This document shows positions 38,183 to 48,764 of a stretch of DNA of 64,000 bases, piece after piece (positions within the stretch are counted from its first letter, which is position 1; the number at the start of each line of letters is the position of its first letter). A model generated the notes under the pieces. It had not been told where the DNA came from. It saw nothing but the letters and a program-made list of their open reading frames with translations, and ran no database searches. The position numbers and the translations under genes are program-made. This DNA is from Isoetes taiwanensis. Taxonomy: Eukaryota; Streptophyta; Lycopodiopsida; Isoetales; Isoetaceae. Location of the stretch: positions 746,001 to 810,000 of the forward strand of contig JAJEKV010000078.1 in the NCBI GenBank assembly GCA_021234155.1. Direction: 5' to 3'.

Positions 38183-39496
38183 CAGCACCAATGGCATACA
38201 CATTTTTTAGCCCACCCATCACTTCATGGGTGAGGAGGTCACTGTTATCCCACACTATGAAATGAGGCTGCCTTAAGAAATTCGCCAAAGGTTTTCTCCA
38301 TTTATCAGAACCACAAATACAAGCATTTGCATACTCCTTGTTGTATACCTCAGCAGCAATATTCGGGCCCCCAAGATATAGGACATTGTCCAAAGGAAGT
38401 TTAGCTGAAATTTTTAAAAATGTAGCATAGAAAAAAGTATGAGCCATTTTTAAAAAGAGAGATTCACAACCAAACATAATGCCAGAAACTAATATTTAGG
38501 ATTTAAGCATTAGGCAACTTAAAACATAAACGTTACTACATTTCAACCGCGGAAATATAAATCTTTCTACATTTTTATGGCATTTAATTCAGACTTCGAA
38601 TTTGAAGGCATTCACAATTCAACAACTTACTGGTTGCAACAATCATCTGTGTAGGAGTAACAATGTGAGGCCAGTGTCCAACATATTGATACAGAACCCA
38701 TCTCTTAATATTTCATCTGCAAGTAAAACCCGGTCTCCAAGCCTCCCTTCCACATATTTCAAATATGCACATCTCCTAATCAATCGTCTAAGTACATCCT
38801 CCCTTGCATTAATCACATCAAATAAACGCTCAGCAGAGGCTCGATCTACATGCTTACCAGGTCTTCTACATGCTTACCAGGTGCCCCTAGGACCGCCGTA
38901 TTTAGAGTCCGGGATGTGGTATTTCCAGACCCGTTATCAGCCACTGTAACTTCACAGTTTCAACCCCAGAATCAACTGTTTTGGGGCATTTTTGGATCAA
39001 TCCGGCTCTATCTGGGCTCAAATCGCTTCCTCTCTTCATCAAACTAACATTAAAGAGGCAGACAAAGTGATTAGAAGGGCTTTTGAAGCATTTCAAGCCG
39101 TCCACGGAGCTGCAGACCAAAGATTTCAGCTCCGCCGCGCAGTTTCGCGCTTGGTTTTTGGCCAGAAATACCACTTTTAAGCCGGAAATACCACCCTTTT
39201 TGGCCGGAAATACCACCTGGCTGATAACGGATGTCCAGAAATACCACCAAGAAAGTCCGGAAATACCACATCCCGGACTCTAAATACGGACGTCCGTGCC
39301 GGTAAGCCTCCTGGAGCATGGCGATGAAAACACTACCCCACGCTCCAGCTCCAATGCCAACTATACGCAATGCATCACCATCCTGTTTACATAAAAGCCT
39401 CCTAAGCTCAGTAAGGGCGCATTCTTCAGGAGGAAGGGATGCCCCATTTCCGCTCTCCTTCAAATTCAGTGTACTAAGAGCTGCCGGAGGCGCCAT
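38183..39496 (-). pseudogene. NAD-dependent glycerol-3-phosphate dehydrogenase pseudogene
   Basis: The minus-strand ATG at 39,496 opens MAPPAALSTLNL, followed by the NAD-binding IVGIGAGAWGSVF. After an inserted element (38,896-39,289) come [51 protein letters not shown] and PTQMIVAT, to a GTAAG donor at 38,630. Exon 38,404-38,183 encodes [37 protein letters not shown] and [18 protein letters not shown]. This is the plant cytosolic enzyme that interconverts dihydroxyacetone phosphate and glycerol 3-phosphate. Defects: the insertion, an 18-bp tandem duplication near 38,850-38,885, loss of about 60 codons between NMLDT and PTQM, and absence of all later exons including the substrate-binding C-terminal half. 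Confidence 0.93.
38896..39289. mobile_element. 394-bp terminal-inverted-repeat element in the GPDH pseudogene
   Basis: Positions 38,896-38,926 and 39,259-39,289 are perfect 31-bp inverted repeats. The similarity continues inward to a second shared block (ccgttatcagcc, near 38,931 and complemented near 39,222). Inside the right arm, five copies of a 14-bp phrase (gccggaaataccac or close variants) start at about 39,163, 39,182, 39,203, 39,233 and 39,255, with one complemented copy in the left arm. There is no transposase. It sits within the coding sequence of the pseudogene. I do not see a clear target-site duplication. Confidence 0.85.
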
Positions 39497-39499
39497 AAC

Positions 39500-40425
39500 C
39501 AAGCTCCGGAAGTGGAAGAGGTAAAAGCCAAAGTATACACCAGATTTGGTAATCTGACAGCGGTTATTGAATATTGCGAGATCTCCTCCGTTAATGTTAG
39601 TGTATGCATGAGATCTGTCGGCCAAATGTCCGACACGTGGTGAACTCTGGACCGTCTATTTGATTTTTAGGCATTGAATATCTAGCAAGGATGTTGGTTT
39701 CTTGATGCAAACGTTGTGTAAATGCAGATACGTAGGCATTCATTTGGGAGTTATCCATTAGACGAAAATATCTCCTTTACTTGTTCTTCATTATAATACT
39801 ATCTATCTTTCTTATAATCTCTATGGAAGGGCCCCATGGACTGTTCCTCCTCACGTAGGGAGATGCTTTTTGATTGATGAAGCCTCATATTCAGGGGCCA
39901 CCCTTTCACTAGCACTTCATATGTGATGCCCTGACAAGTGCAAAATTGCCTTAACAACAGAAACTCGTGTATGATGTCGTGGCAAGTGTGAAAATGTCTT
40001 TGTAAGGCATTGCTTCTGTATATGGGAAAGGCCCCTTGGGCCTTTCACAAAACGTAGAGTTTTCTTTAGGTGTTATTCTGCCACGTCATCAACCGAATGC
40101 CACATCATCACCATTATAAATAAGTTTTGCCTCGTCACTGTTCTTCCTTTTGCTTTGGCTAGGGCGCAGATTTGCCGGAGTCTGGCCATGGCGCAGCATG
40201 TTTTGGCTATGGCGCTCGCTGAGTTTCTTGCAAGCTTTGCGAAAATCTGCCGAGTTCTGAAGAGTTTTGTCGAGTTCTGAAGACTTCTACCGAGTTTTGA
40301 CGAAGTATTGTGAGATTTTGTCGAGAAATTGTCGAGTTTTTCCAACATGCAGCAAGTATTAACTTTTTTGTTTTATTCTAGTTTCTTGTATAATTCTATG
40401 TTTGTTTGGCATAGGTATGGTACAA
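39500..40425. other. Non-coding or unidentified stretch
   Basis: Upstream flank of the GPDH pseudogene. A run of ttgtcgag and ttctgccgag phrases at 40,240-40,340 makes a short low-complexity frame. Nothing else recognised. Confidence 0.4.
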
Positions 40426-40429
40426 TAAG

Positions 40430-41015
40430 AAGCATAGGGTCAGCGCCAAGGTGTTAGAAGGCTGGATGAAATACATGTTGAAAGCTATAGGTGTTGAAGG
40501 CAACTTCTCTGGGAAATAAAAAAGGACTAGTGTTGTTACTTGTAAGGGCTAATGTGCCAATTGATGTTGGCATGAATGTCACTGGACACCGGAATGCAGA
40601 ATCGTACAAGAGGTAAGTATGTGTTTTAAATTAGTGCCTTTAGTTATTATTTTTATGTGTTACTAACTTCATTGTTTGTCTTTCCAAGGTATGACAAGAC
40701 TGCAGAGCTCAAAACAAAGGCAGCGACGTCATTGTTGGCCAGCCATTCAATTTTGACAGTACTCGAAGGATGTTCAACGATGTCTATAATGATGAATTGA
40801 AGGCATTTGATGCAAATCAGGTTTCTGGTACCTTTGATGTTTTTACTACAGCTTCACATTCTGTCAATGTGATTATTGAAGGTAATTTGTTGAACTTTAG
40901 AGTAGTTTGCAGATGTTGGATTTATTTAAATTGTTATTCTTGTTTAAAACAGGTGATATAAAGTTAAGGAGAAATTATCTATGGAGAGTTCTTAAAAATG
41001 ATGTAGATAAATAAT
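40430..41015 (+). pseudogene. Crypton-like tyrosine recombinase, C-terminal part
   Basis: The plus-strand translation, over frame changes, reads YMLKAIGVEGNFSGK, RTSVV, RANVPIDVGMNVTGHRNAES, then YKR. An apparent GT-AG intron at 40,612-40,689 splices to YDKTAELKTKAATSLL. T-G-H-R followed about ten residues later by a tyrosine (YKRYDK) is the C-terminal active-site layout of tyrosine recombinases, as in Crypton elements and the host genes derived from them. The first catalytic arginine region (GK..RTSVVT) is recognisable but lacks the usual H-x-x-R histidine. A further exon (about 40,740-40,882, then a second intron and DIKLRRNYLWRVLKN before a stop near 41,012) follows. The N-terminal domain was not found. 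Confidence 0.6.
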
Positions 41016-41279
41016 TCAATAGGTGTGCATCATTGTCAATCTTTAGCAACCATTCATAATGTTACAACCTATACCAATTTGTGGATGGTAAAACATGAAA
41101 AGTGCAACTAAGAAATGAGGCACCAAGAAGAAATGGTCCAAGGAGAAATTATCTATGGAGAGTTCTTAAAAATGATGTAGATAAATAATTCAATAGGTGC
41201 GCATCATTGTCAATCTTTAGCAACCATTCATAATGTTACAACCCATATCAATTTGTGGATGGTAAAACATGAAAAGTGG
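40968..41279 (+). repeat. Direct duplication of about 136 bp
   Basis: From aaggagaaattatctatgga to aaaacatgaaaagtg occurs at about 40,966-41,103 and again at about 41,141-41,278, with few differences. The unit contains the last exon and stop of the recombinase remnant, so the 3' end of that gene is duplicated. Confidence 0.85.
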
Positions 41280-41890
41280 GAACGTTTTCTTGTACATGCA
41301 TCTATAAATGCCAATGTAAACAATGTGCCTACCAATTTTTGTTGAGTTTTTGAGTTTCAATGTTTCCTTGTCTATGATTAAGTGGTCTACTATTGGTACA
41401 CCCCCAGCACTTATACCTAGTATCTTCTTCAATAAAATTGGCTTACAGAATATGTTCAACAAAATTGGCTATTGAACTCAACTAACTATTAGAATCAACT
41501 GGTTACTTCAGTTAGCACGATCAATCATTTAAGAATTCAACATGTTATTTCGATTACACTAAAAGCTAGGGGGCATTCCTTTTTGTTCAAAATAAGTCGA
41601 TTTTAAAGTCACCTAATTATTTTGATTAATATTTATGTGTTAAGAGGTCTTTCTTAGTCAATTATTCAAGTCGATTCTAACAATTGGCCATTAAACTAAA
41701 CGGGTTATGTCATTTAAGAATTTCAACAGTGGGTTGTTTCAGTTATACTTAAAGGTAGAGGACTTTCCTTTTTGCTCAGAAGAAGTCTACTTCAAATGAA
41801 CTGGTATTTCGGTTAATACCTATGTTAACGGCCTTTTCTTTTTGGATATAGGTGCATATCAACGGCTATTTAAGTAGTCCATTGCCTTAG
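41280..41890. other. AT-rich non-coding stretch
   Basis: Nothing recognised. Confidence 0.45.
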
Positions 41891-41892
41891 TT

Positions 41893-42165
41893 TATGCCAT
41901 CACATGCAACACAAATGTAAATGAATGTCTGCAAAGAATAAGAATTAATGCCATCACATGCAACACAAATGTAAATGAATGTCTGCAAAGAATAAGAATT
42001 AACGAGCCTACAAAACAATTAGAGTTTACCTTTTGCTCCTCCATTTCTTAAATACGAATGATAAATACATGTCTACAAAGAATAAGAATTAATGAGCCTA
42101 CAAAACAATTAGAGTTAAACTTTTGCTCTTCCATTTCTTAAATACGAATGATAAATACATGTAAA
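41893..42165. repeat. Two nested tandem duplications
   Basis: A 54-bp unit (atgccatcacatgcaacaca ... aagaataagaatta) is present twice in tandem at about 41,894-42,001. A roughly 90-bp unit (gagcctacaaaacaattaga ... gaatgataaatacatg) follows twice at about 42,003-42,163. Confidence 0.85.
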
Positions 42166-42489
42166 AGTGAAACCAGTACCTTTTCAATTCTCGCTTCACT
42201 CTACATAGTTCTAACAAAACAATACAAAAGGATCATGCATCACTTTGTAAATAAAATATAGAGCTTGAGTTGTTCAATTTTATACATAGGGAGAGCATAT
42301 GTGCAAAGAGTAATGAAATAACCAGCTTACTTTCATATCTGCCAAAACAGACAGGTCCAGGAAGCTTATGATTTGCATAGAACCGATTTGTAAAAAAGTG
42401 TAACAGATCTATTTGGTCTGCCTAAGTTAGAGTTGTACTCACTATGCCTCTAGTTTTAAAAATGTAGAGCATTAAGTACATGTAAGACT

Positions 42490-42740
42490 GAAATCAATAC
42501 CTTATTTGCTCCAAACTTTACAGTAATATAAGTTAGAGCATTTGGTCTAAAACCTTCACCTTGCATGGGAGAGAGTAAATGAAGGGCCCATTGGTAATCC
42601 TCTCCATATACCAAATATCATTGTATTCCAAGAGACCAAACCATCTTGTCGAAGACTGAAAGAGCTTGCATATGCTCCCACATTTAACATACATTAGCAA
42701 ATTCTTCGATACAAAGATTTTAGCTTCTTTACCTTTGATT
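42490..42740 (-). pseudogene. Pentatricopeptide-repeat (PPR) gene fragment
   Basis: The minus strand reads GKEAKIFVSKNLLMYVKCGS, then in other frames VFDKMVWSLG and ALHLLSPMQGEGFRPNALTY. These are the plant PPR consensus blocks (NLLxMYxKCGSI ... VFDKM ... A-L-x-L-x-x-x-M-Q-x-E-G-x-x-P-N). PPR proteins bind RNA in organelles. Only about two repeats survive, with at least two frame breaks, so it is a dead fragment. Confidence 0.8.
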
Positions 42741-42899
42741 CTGGCATTTGAATCATCACCCTCCTTCTTGTTGCCAACATATGGCACAAGGCCCCCAAAA
42801 ATGAACTTGTATAAAAAATTAGCATAAAAACCAGTATGTAGATGGTTTTTTTATACAACAATCCATAATGTAAAAAAAAACCATGTGTCCTTCATGATT

Positions 42900-43400
42900 A
42901 TGCAAAACTAATAGTGGTTCATATCATATTTTTTGTACTGATTTGAAATTTCACACTAGTTTCTAGAAATCATCATTAGTTTGTAAGATTGTTTTTAAGT
43001 GTATAGTGATTTAGCAAAAACATTGCTAGTTCATATCATGTTTAATTACATGAATTTGACAATCATACAATAGTTTTGTTAAATCATCAATAGTTTGTAA
43101 GATGTGTTTTATGCATATATTGATTTTGCAAAACCAATAGTAATTCATATCATATTTTTTGTACTAATTCTAAATTTCACACTAGTTTCAAAAAATCATC
43201 ATCAGTTTGTAAGATTGTTTTTAAGTGTACATTGGTTTAGCAAAATCATTGCTAGTTTATATTATGTTTAATTACATAAATTCTACAATCGTACAATAGT
43301 TTAGAAGATGTGTTTTACGCATACATTGGTTTTGCAAAACCAATAGTCGTTCATATCAAATTTTTTATATTGATTTGAAATTTCTATATCATATCATAAT
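42900..43400. repeat. AT-rich tandem repeat, unit about 200-230 bp
   Basis: Units start at roughly 42,902, 43,133 and 43,337 (the last partial), sharing gcaaaac..aatagt, ttcatatcatattttttgta, gaaatttcacactagtttc, aatcatcat.agtttgtaag and gtttttaagtgta. Confidence 0.85.
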
Positions 43401-43404
43401 ATAT

Positions 43405-43985
43405 ATAAGGTTTTGAGGATGTTAGGTTTCATACATACCTCCATCCATATATGCCCATGAATGGGTCTGCTTATCCCAATCGTTCGCAAAAAGATGAAGC
43501 AAGGAGCAGGTGTTTGGCACAAAATACAAGTTCAAGGCATTTCATTGACATAGGACATAAAGACAAAGGTAACAGATCTGGAGAAAGAAAGAGCAATCGG
43601 ACTCCGCAACAGAAATCTGGTCTGTATTGCAGATCATGGTGTAGCAGTTATTGGGAGCTTCCAAAATAAGGTATGTCCATACATAAAATCTTTGTGCATC
43701 ATTACCAATGTACTAGATCTCAACACAAAGAATCATGAGTTACATAATATTTGTCATATGTTTCCATGGTCGGTGATTCACAAACAGTCCAATGCAAGTG
43801 GTCAGCAATTAAACAACATATGAAGGGTTCATATGAACCCTTCATAACAACTGGATTTTTGCCTAGACAAATCTTCAAGTCATGCTTTACGATCTGAAAT
43901 GGTATGTTACACGAGGCACTCTGTGGAAACAAAGACTTGAAATATATGTTTACCTTATCCAATGTCTTTAGGTGAAATGTGTCGA
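43405..43985. other. Unidentified stretch
   Basis: A short island at 43,550-43,668 (contains VTDLEKERAIGLRNRNLVCI, then a GTATG donor-like site) looks exon-like but has no family that I recognise. A 100-codon minus frame at 43,720-44,022 is likewise unassigned. Confidence 0.3.
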
Positions 43986-43989
43986 GATA

Positions 43990-45360
43990 TTTAAGGAGTT
44001 CTGTCAAACAAAGACAAAGCATTGGAAGCTAACTTGAAAACCAAACTCCTTCCGCCTGATGGAAAATAGAGATGGTCCTTAATAGCAGGGAGCCAACCAC
44101 CCGAATCTGTATATAACATAGGCCACCAAGGAGACTGACTGCCAATGGAAAATGACCAGATCCATATTGGCAGAACAAGCCAAGGCAAACTCCAAAATCT
44201 TAGGCACCAAGACGGGGGAGGAAAATAATAATATTGAAACCAGTCCAAGAATGAGAAAAGGCATCAGGGGATAAAGGCCAATCATGGATAGGGTGCCAAC
44301 AATTAAAGTTGGAAAGCTGGTGTTTGGAGAGGTTAGCAAAACGGTCAACATCATGAGGACCCCAGGCTTCATCAATGATGCGAAAAGCGGTATGAGAAAG
44401 ACTGTAGTCATCAAAATCCTCTAACTTAGACATATAATCAGCCCATTGGTTTTGACTTCTCGGAATCCAAGCAGGCTTGAGGGAAATTTTATAATGCAGG
44501 CATAAAGTATAAATGTGCAAGCAGAGAAAATGCAGATCCAAGATGGGAGATTCGCCCTTATTAAGGATATAGAAATCATTAAGCATATCTCCAAAGGCCA
44601 TAACTCGAGAAGACCTCAAAGAGGGCCCACGCGGGCTAAAAAGATAAAGGATGCTAATTCACTAGAAGTGGATAGAAGGCCAGAAAAGTTGGAGCAAGAA
44701 CCAGACCCATATGATCACACCCCCCAGCAAGAACCACTAGCATCATAACATAAAGAACTATACGGAGAAACAGGTTCCCAAAGGTAAGCAAAGTTCAAGA
44801 TATCAAACCAATTCAACCAGGCATGGATTTTGGTATACAAGCGAGGTAAGACGAAGATGTTGAGACCAAGAAGTAATGGATGCATATAAAGAAAATAAAT
44901 GGAAGGAGAGCAGCCTAACAAATGGGCCGAACACAAGCGAAAAGAGTCCAACATTCCCATGAAAGAGGCCAGGCTGTGGCCATGTACATGCAAGCAAGAC
45001 GCCAACTTAAGGGCTAAAGCGATAAACTTTTCTCTTCTAGAAGGAGCAATGGAGAGAAAGCCTGTGGAAGACAAAGCCCGAGAACTTAGCTTCACAGGAT
45101 TGCTGAGTTGACATTTATGAAGCGCTAAAACAAACCCTACATCCTCAAAGTCACACAAAATACGAGCCTGAGAGCCCGACTGTAAATCAATGGTGAAAAC
45201 AAAATCCCCTCGGCGCAAGATAGAAAGCACATCTCTAATAGTCTCATACTTGAAAGTGGTCTACAACAGAAAGGAGTTCACAAAACGAAGGTCAAGGATC
45301 AAGCGAAATTTGTTATTGGCCTTAGGGACTACGCTAAGAGGGGAACAGACAGGCGACTTA
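43990..45360 (-). mobile_element. DIRS-like (tyrosine-recombinase class) retrotransposon remnant
   Basis: Minus strand, 5' to 3': SPLSVVPKANNKFRLILDLR and FVNSFLL, LRRGDFVFTIDLQSG, FEDVGFVLALHKCQLSNPV, SRREKFIALALKLASCL, CYDASGSCWGV, LKPAWIPRSQNQWADYMSK, EDFDDYSLS, WGPHDVDRFA and DAFSHSWTGFN. This is the reverse transcriptase, then RNase H, then the W-G-P-H-x-x-D-R-F-A region typical of DIRS/Ngaro-type elements. The reverse transcriptase fingers and thumb are joined directly: the palm block with the catalytic Y-x-D-D is missing between DLQSG and FEDVGF. No tyrosine recombinase or terminal repeats are visible next to it. Confidence 0.82.
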
Positions 45361-45529
45361 TCAAGGCTCGCTAAAAATAAGATAGAAAAGAATAGATTTT
45401 TTAACGTCCAACAATGTTCTATAAACAATGTCCAACAGGAAACCCCGTAACAGCCTGGATATCGTGCGGCTGGCCATGCCAGAAGGCACGAAATGACAGT
45501 TCGACTACGCGGTTGCATCCAAAAGATAG

Positions 45530-46178
45530 AAATAGAATAGAATAGAATAGAATATGATTTTATCGTCCACGGAGACCAACTGGCCTATGGGACCCAAGTA
45601 CAAAGAGAGAGCAGCAGGCGTATTACTACCAGGATTAAAAAACCCCCGCCCCGAAGGGTTTTCGGGGGAAAAACCTTAGTAGCAATAAGGATGCTGACAT
45701 ACAGCTGAGGTTAATGTCGGACAGGGGGGCATAACTGAGTCCGCGTATCCATTACCTCCTGGAGGTACGATCCCAACAAGCCTACAGAGGCCGTGCCCAG
45801 TAGCTCATGCAAGGCCTGATGGGGCACAAGTAACCGAGCATACCGAGCCCGGATATGCTCGTACGCCGGACAGGCCTGGAGGGCGTGACTTTCATCCTCA
45901 ATGGCGCCCTGTTGACAGCATTGACAGACTCTGTCCTCACGCGGCTCCCGAATCCATCTCCCTGTCTCAATGCGGAGGTGGTGTGCACCTGTGCGAATGG
46001 AAGCAATCACCCTGCGCTTTTTCATGGGTAGATGGGTGCACAGGTAGTGGTGTGGGCCCCTCGTGAGCATGGGATTAACCTGCTGTCGATAATTTGCCAC
46101 CTTGACATGTGACAAGGCCTCTGCATCCCAAAGCTTGGCCATAAAGCAAGCAATTACCCTTAGGCACATATTTAACAA
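45530..46178 (-). mobile_element. LINE 3' fragment (family 2, copy B) with pentanucleotide tail
   Basis: Minus-strand frame 46,178-45,711 encodes KKRRVIASIRTGAHHLRIET, GRWIREPREDRVCQCCQQ and ESHALQACPAYEHIRARYAR, the same zinc-knuckle domain as copy A at 36.6-37.5 kb. Downstream is a GC-rich 3' untranslated part with a ggggttttcgggg-type hairpin region (45,640-45,665). The sequence then ends at (ATTCT)n, seen on the plus strand as AGAAT units at 45,531-45,551. A microsatellite rather than poly(A) tail distinguishes this family from the L1 at 21-27 kb. 5'-truncated. Confidence 0.82.
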
Positions 46179-46184
46179 GTAAAT

Positions 46185-48350
46185 GATCGGTTAGTTGCAC
46201 GGATTGTCAAGTACATGCTATCTTTACACTATAACACTAGGCTAGAAGTGCATTGAATGAAAGGTGGGCTAGTTGATGTAGCAAATCGAGCTTGGTTCCG
46301 TTGATCATAATAGCTTGTCTCTAGATGAAATTGGAGCTTTGAACTCATGCACAAAGTCAGAACCCCATTTCGAGCTCGCTAAAGTGGCCGAACTAGGGAA
46401 ACACGTACGCCGTTTTCCCTTCTTGCCCCTATGCCGGGAAAAGGGGAAATTTGGGGGTTGGCACATCCGTGTGGTGGATGTCATTTTTTTCTTTTCAGGG
46501 GTATTTCGTGGGATATGGGATACTATTTCAACGTTGGGGTTAACAGATGGAGCTGCTTTGGTACCCTGATACTTAAACCCTACTAAACCTGTAGGGTTTG
46601 ATCTGAAGTAGTCAAGAGCTCGCATGCAGGGTTCCCTCGAGGGTTTGAAGAGAGACTCTAAGAGGGAGCTTTGGACTTTTGAAGGACAAATGCAGAGTAT
46701 CTTATAGACAAGTTGAATTGTACAAGCAGATGACTTGCTTTGTCACTAATGAAGTGAAGTAAAGGGCATTTATTACATCATACCAAAAATATTGTTTACA
46801 CATGGGCTCAAGATAATGCTAATGGCGGCTATAAGCTTGAATGCTTTTTAATATCATGCATCTAAATATCTTCAAATGCAAAGGTGTCTACATGGACAAC
46901 GAAATGTCACAGTTTGTGCCTTGATAAAAGCATAAACATCAAACAGTGTGACTAAATGTATGCTCTAGCTTCTTAGCAAAACTGCAAATTGCACAAGCTT
47001 GATAAAATAGATGATAGATAACACTTTTTAGAAGTTCATAACAATCACTACTCCATATTAAAATGACAAAACAATAGAATGTGAGGGCATAACCATATGG
47101 TTTTGATGAGCAAAATGTGGATACGAATACCCCCCTAAACCTTTGCCAAACCATATGTAATGCATTGCAGACTTGCATCTGCAATTTTGAATTTCGAAAA
47201 TTCAACAATTGCATTTCAAAACCATATGTAATGTGGGTCGTTGAATTTTGAAGACTGCATCTGGGCCGTGAGAAATGTTCTCTCAACCTAACGTTTTTTC
47301 CTCCCAATCCTTTCCTCCGGTGGCGGCCAGGTTATACTCCTCCCTCGCAGATGGCGATCTGCCTCCTTACCCTAATCTGCTCCATTCCTAGCGGCCAGGG
47401 AGGTAAATATTATGCTTCTTTTCTCTTATGTTTCGTTGTTGTCGCTCTGATTCCCTGGATAAATCAAGTATGGGCAGCCTTGCAGACCTAACCTCATGGA
47501 TTTCGCATCTCCCAGGTACCTTTGCATCATGATTTATCCTATTTGCAACCAGTATGTATCCAGAGTATCTAGAATGTTCTGTGCCACTTTTGCATGTGAT
47601 GTTCTGGTCTGCTGAATGATTGTTGTTCTGCTGTTTTGAAGAAATCGGGCTTTTAGGAGAAAAGGCAGTGCATAGTAAGAAGCAGGGTTAGAAGCTATGA
47701 AAAAAGCCATTCCCCTCGGGCGCAAATCCGGTAAACTGCTGCTCTGCACATCCAACAAGACCAATCAGAATTTTTACCTTTGCCAATATCATGATGCATG
47801 CTTGTGAATTTGATAATCTTCCAGTTGCATGTTCATGCAAATATTATTTCGAATGATTTGCAAGAATCAAGTCAATAACTGGCCATGGGGCAGGTCTTTG
47901 GTTAGCAAACCTTAAACAAAAGAGTAAGAACACTTCTTTGTGATTTTTGCTTTTGCTTTTCTCCTGATTACCTACTAAATATGAGTCTAGATAGACAGAG
48001 GACCATCGCAGTGTTTATAATGTTTTTTTAATGCTAACCAGAAAGCACAAAAGCATTCGTAGTTTTTCTCATAAAGCAAGATTCATCAGAGTCTGCAACA
48101 ATAGTTAGTAAGATTGTGTCATGATTTTAAAATTATTTGTTAGAGGTTACAGATGTGGAGATACAAATAACCATGGAGGTGGTACATTTGCAAATGCTTT
48201 CCATGTGGTCCTGCTCTTATTCTTTGCAATCTCAAGAAAACTTTCAAATACAAGTGACGAGCGAGACTTGAACTATGGTGGTGGTCTATTGCTGGACAAC
48301 CCAACAGGTGCTCGGAATCTCAACCCAATGCTCAATGTCCGTTTTGTATC
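46185..48350. other. Non-coding stretch
   Basis: About 2.2 kb, mostly AT-rich. A GC-richer block at 47,310-47,400 with several GC-rich phrases could be a former promoter or first exon, but no family is recognisable. The open frames near 46,305-46,625 on both strands overlap and lack motifs. Confidence 0.4.
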
Positions 48351-48356
48351 ATAGGA

Positions 48357-48760
48357 CTATTGTGACTTATAATTAATGCTTTGTATTTCTCTTGTGTTGT
48401 ATCTTCCGTACCACATGTTGAATTCTCTAAAACCGTCTGGTGGCAGCCTGTCCTTCACAAGATTTATGAATAGGTCAGGATTTCGCTGCGCAAGCTCCAA
48501 CCCATTAGTAGACACAATCTGAGAAAGATTTGATGCTATGATCTGAATACAGATCTGCCTGTTCTAAAAAGGATATGCAATTTTCTATCGTTATGAGCTG
48601 GGATAAAGCCTCAACACATGCTTGCTTGATTTGCAAGGGCAAGCAATATTTATGGCATGCACCCAAAATCCCCAGGCCATATTTGGCCATAGCTGCTCCA
48701 TCCAATTTGCCGCCATAGATGAGGCGAAGAAATGCTCTCAGCGTATCTGTATCCATGTCC
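48357..48760 (-). pseudogene. BTB/POZ-domain gene fragment
   Basis: The minus strand reads DMDTDTLRAFLRLIYGGKLD, YGLGILGACHKYCLPLQIKQ, ACVEALSQLITIENCISFLE and QADLYSDHSIKSF, the C-terminal half of a BTB fold. These domains mediate dimerisation and cullin-3 binding. After a frameshift near 48,520 it continues IVSTNGLELAQRNPDLFINL and VKDRLPPDG to a stop at 48,357. The N-terminal half of the BTB domain is missing, and an in-frame TAG lies just before the fragment. Decayed fragment. Which BTB subfamily it came from cannot be told. Confidence 0.82.
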
Positions 48761-48764
48761 TCTT

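Noticed and set aside
38992-39180. 62-codon frame inside the 394-bp inverted-repeat element
   Set aside because: No recognisable motif, far too short for a transposase, and not supported by codon pattern; treated as chance.
46305-46625. Open frames of 84-106 codons on both strands
   Set aside because: They overlap each other, lack motifs, and neither is supported by splice or promoter signals.
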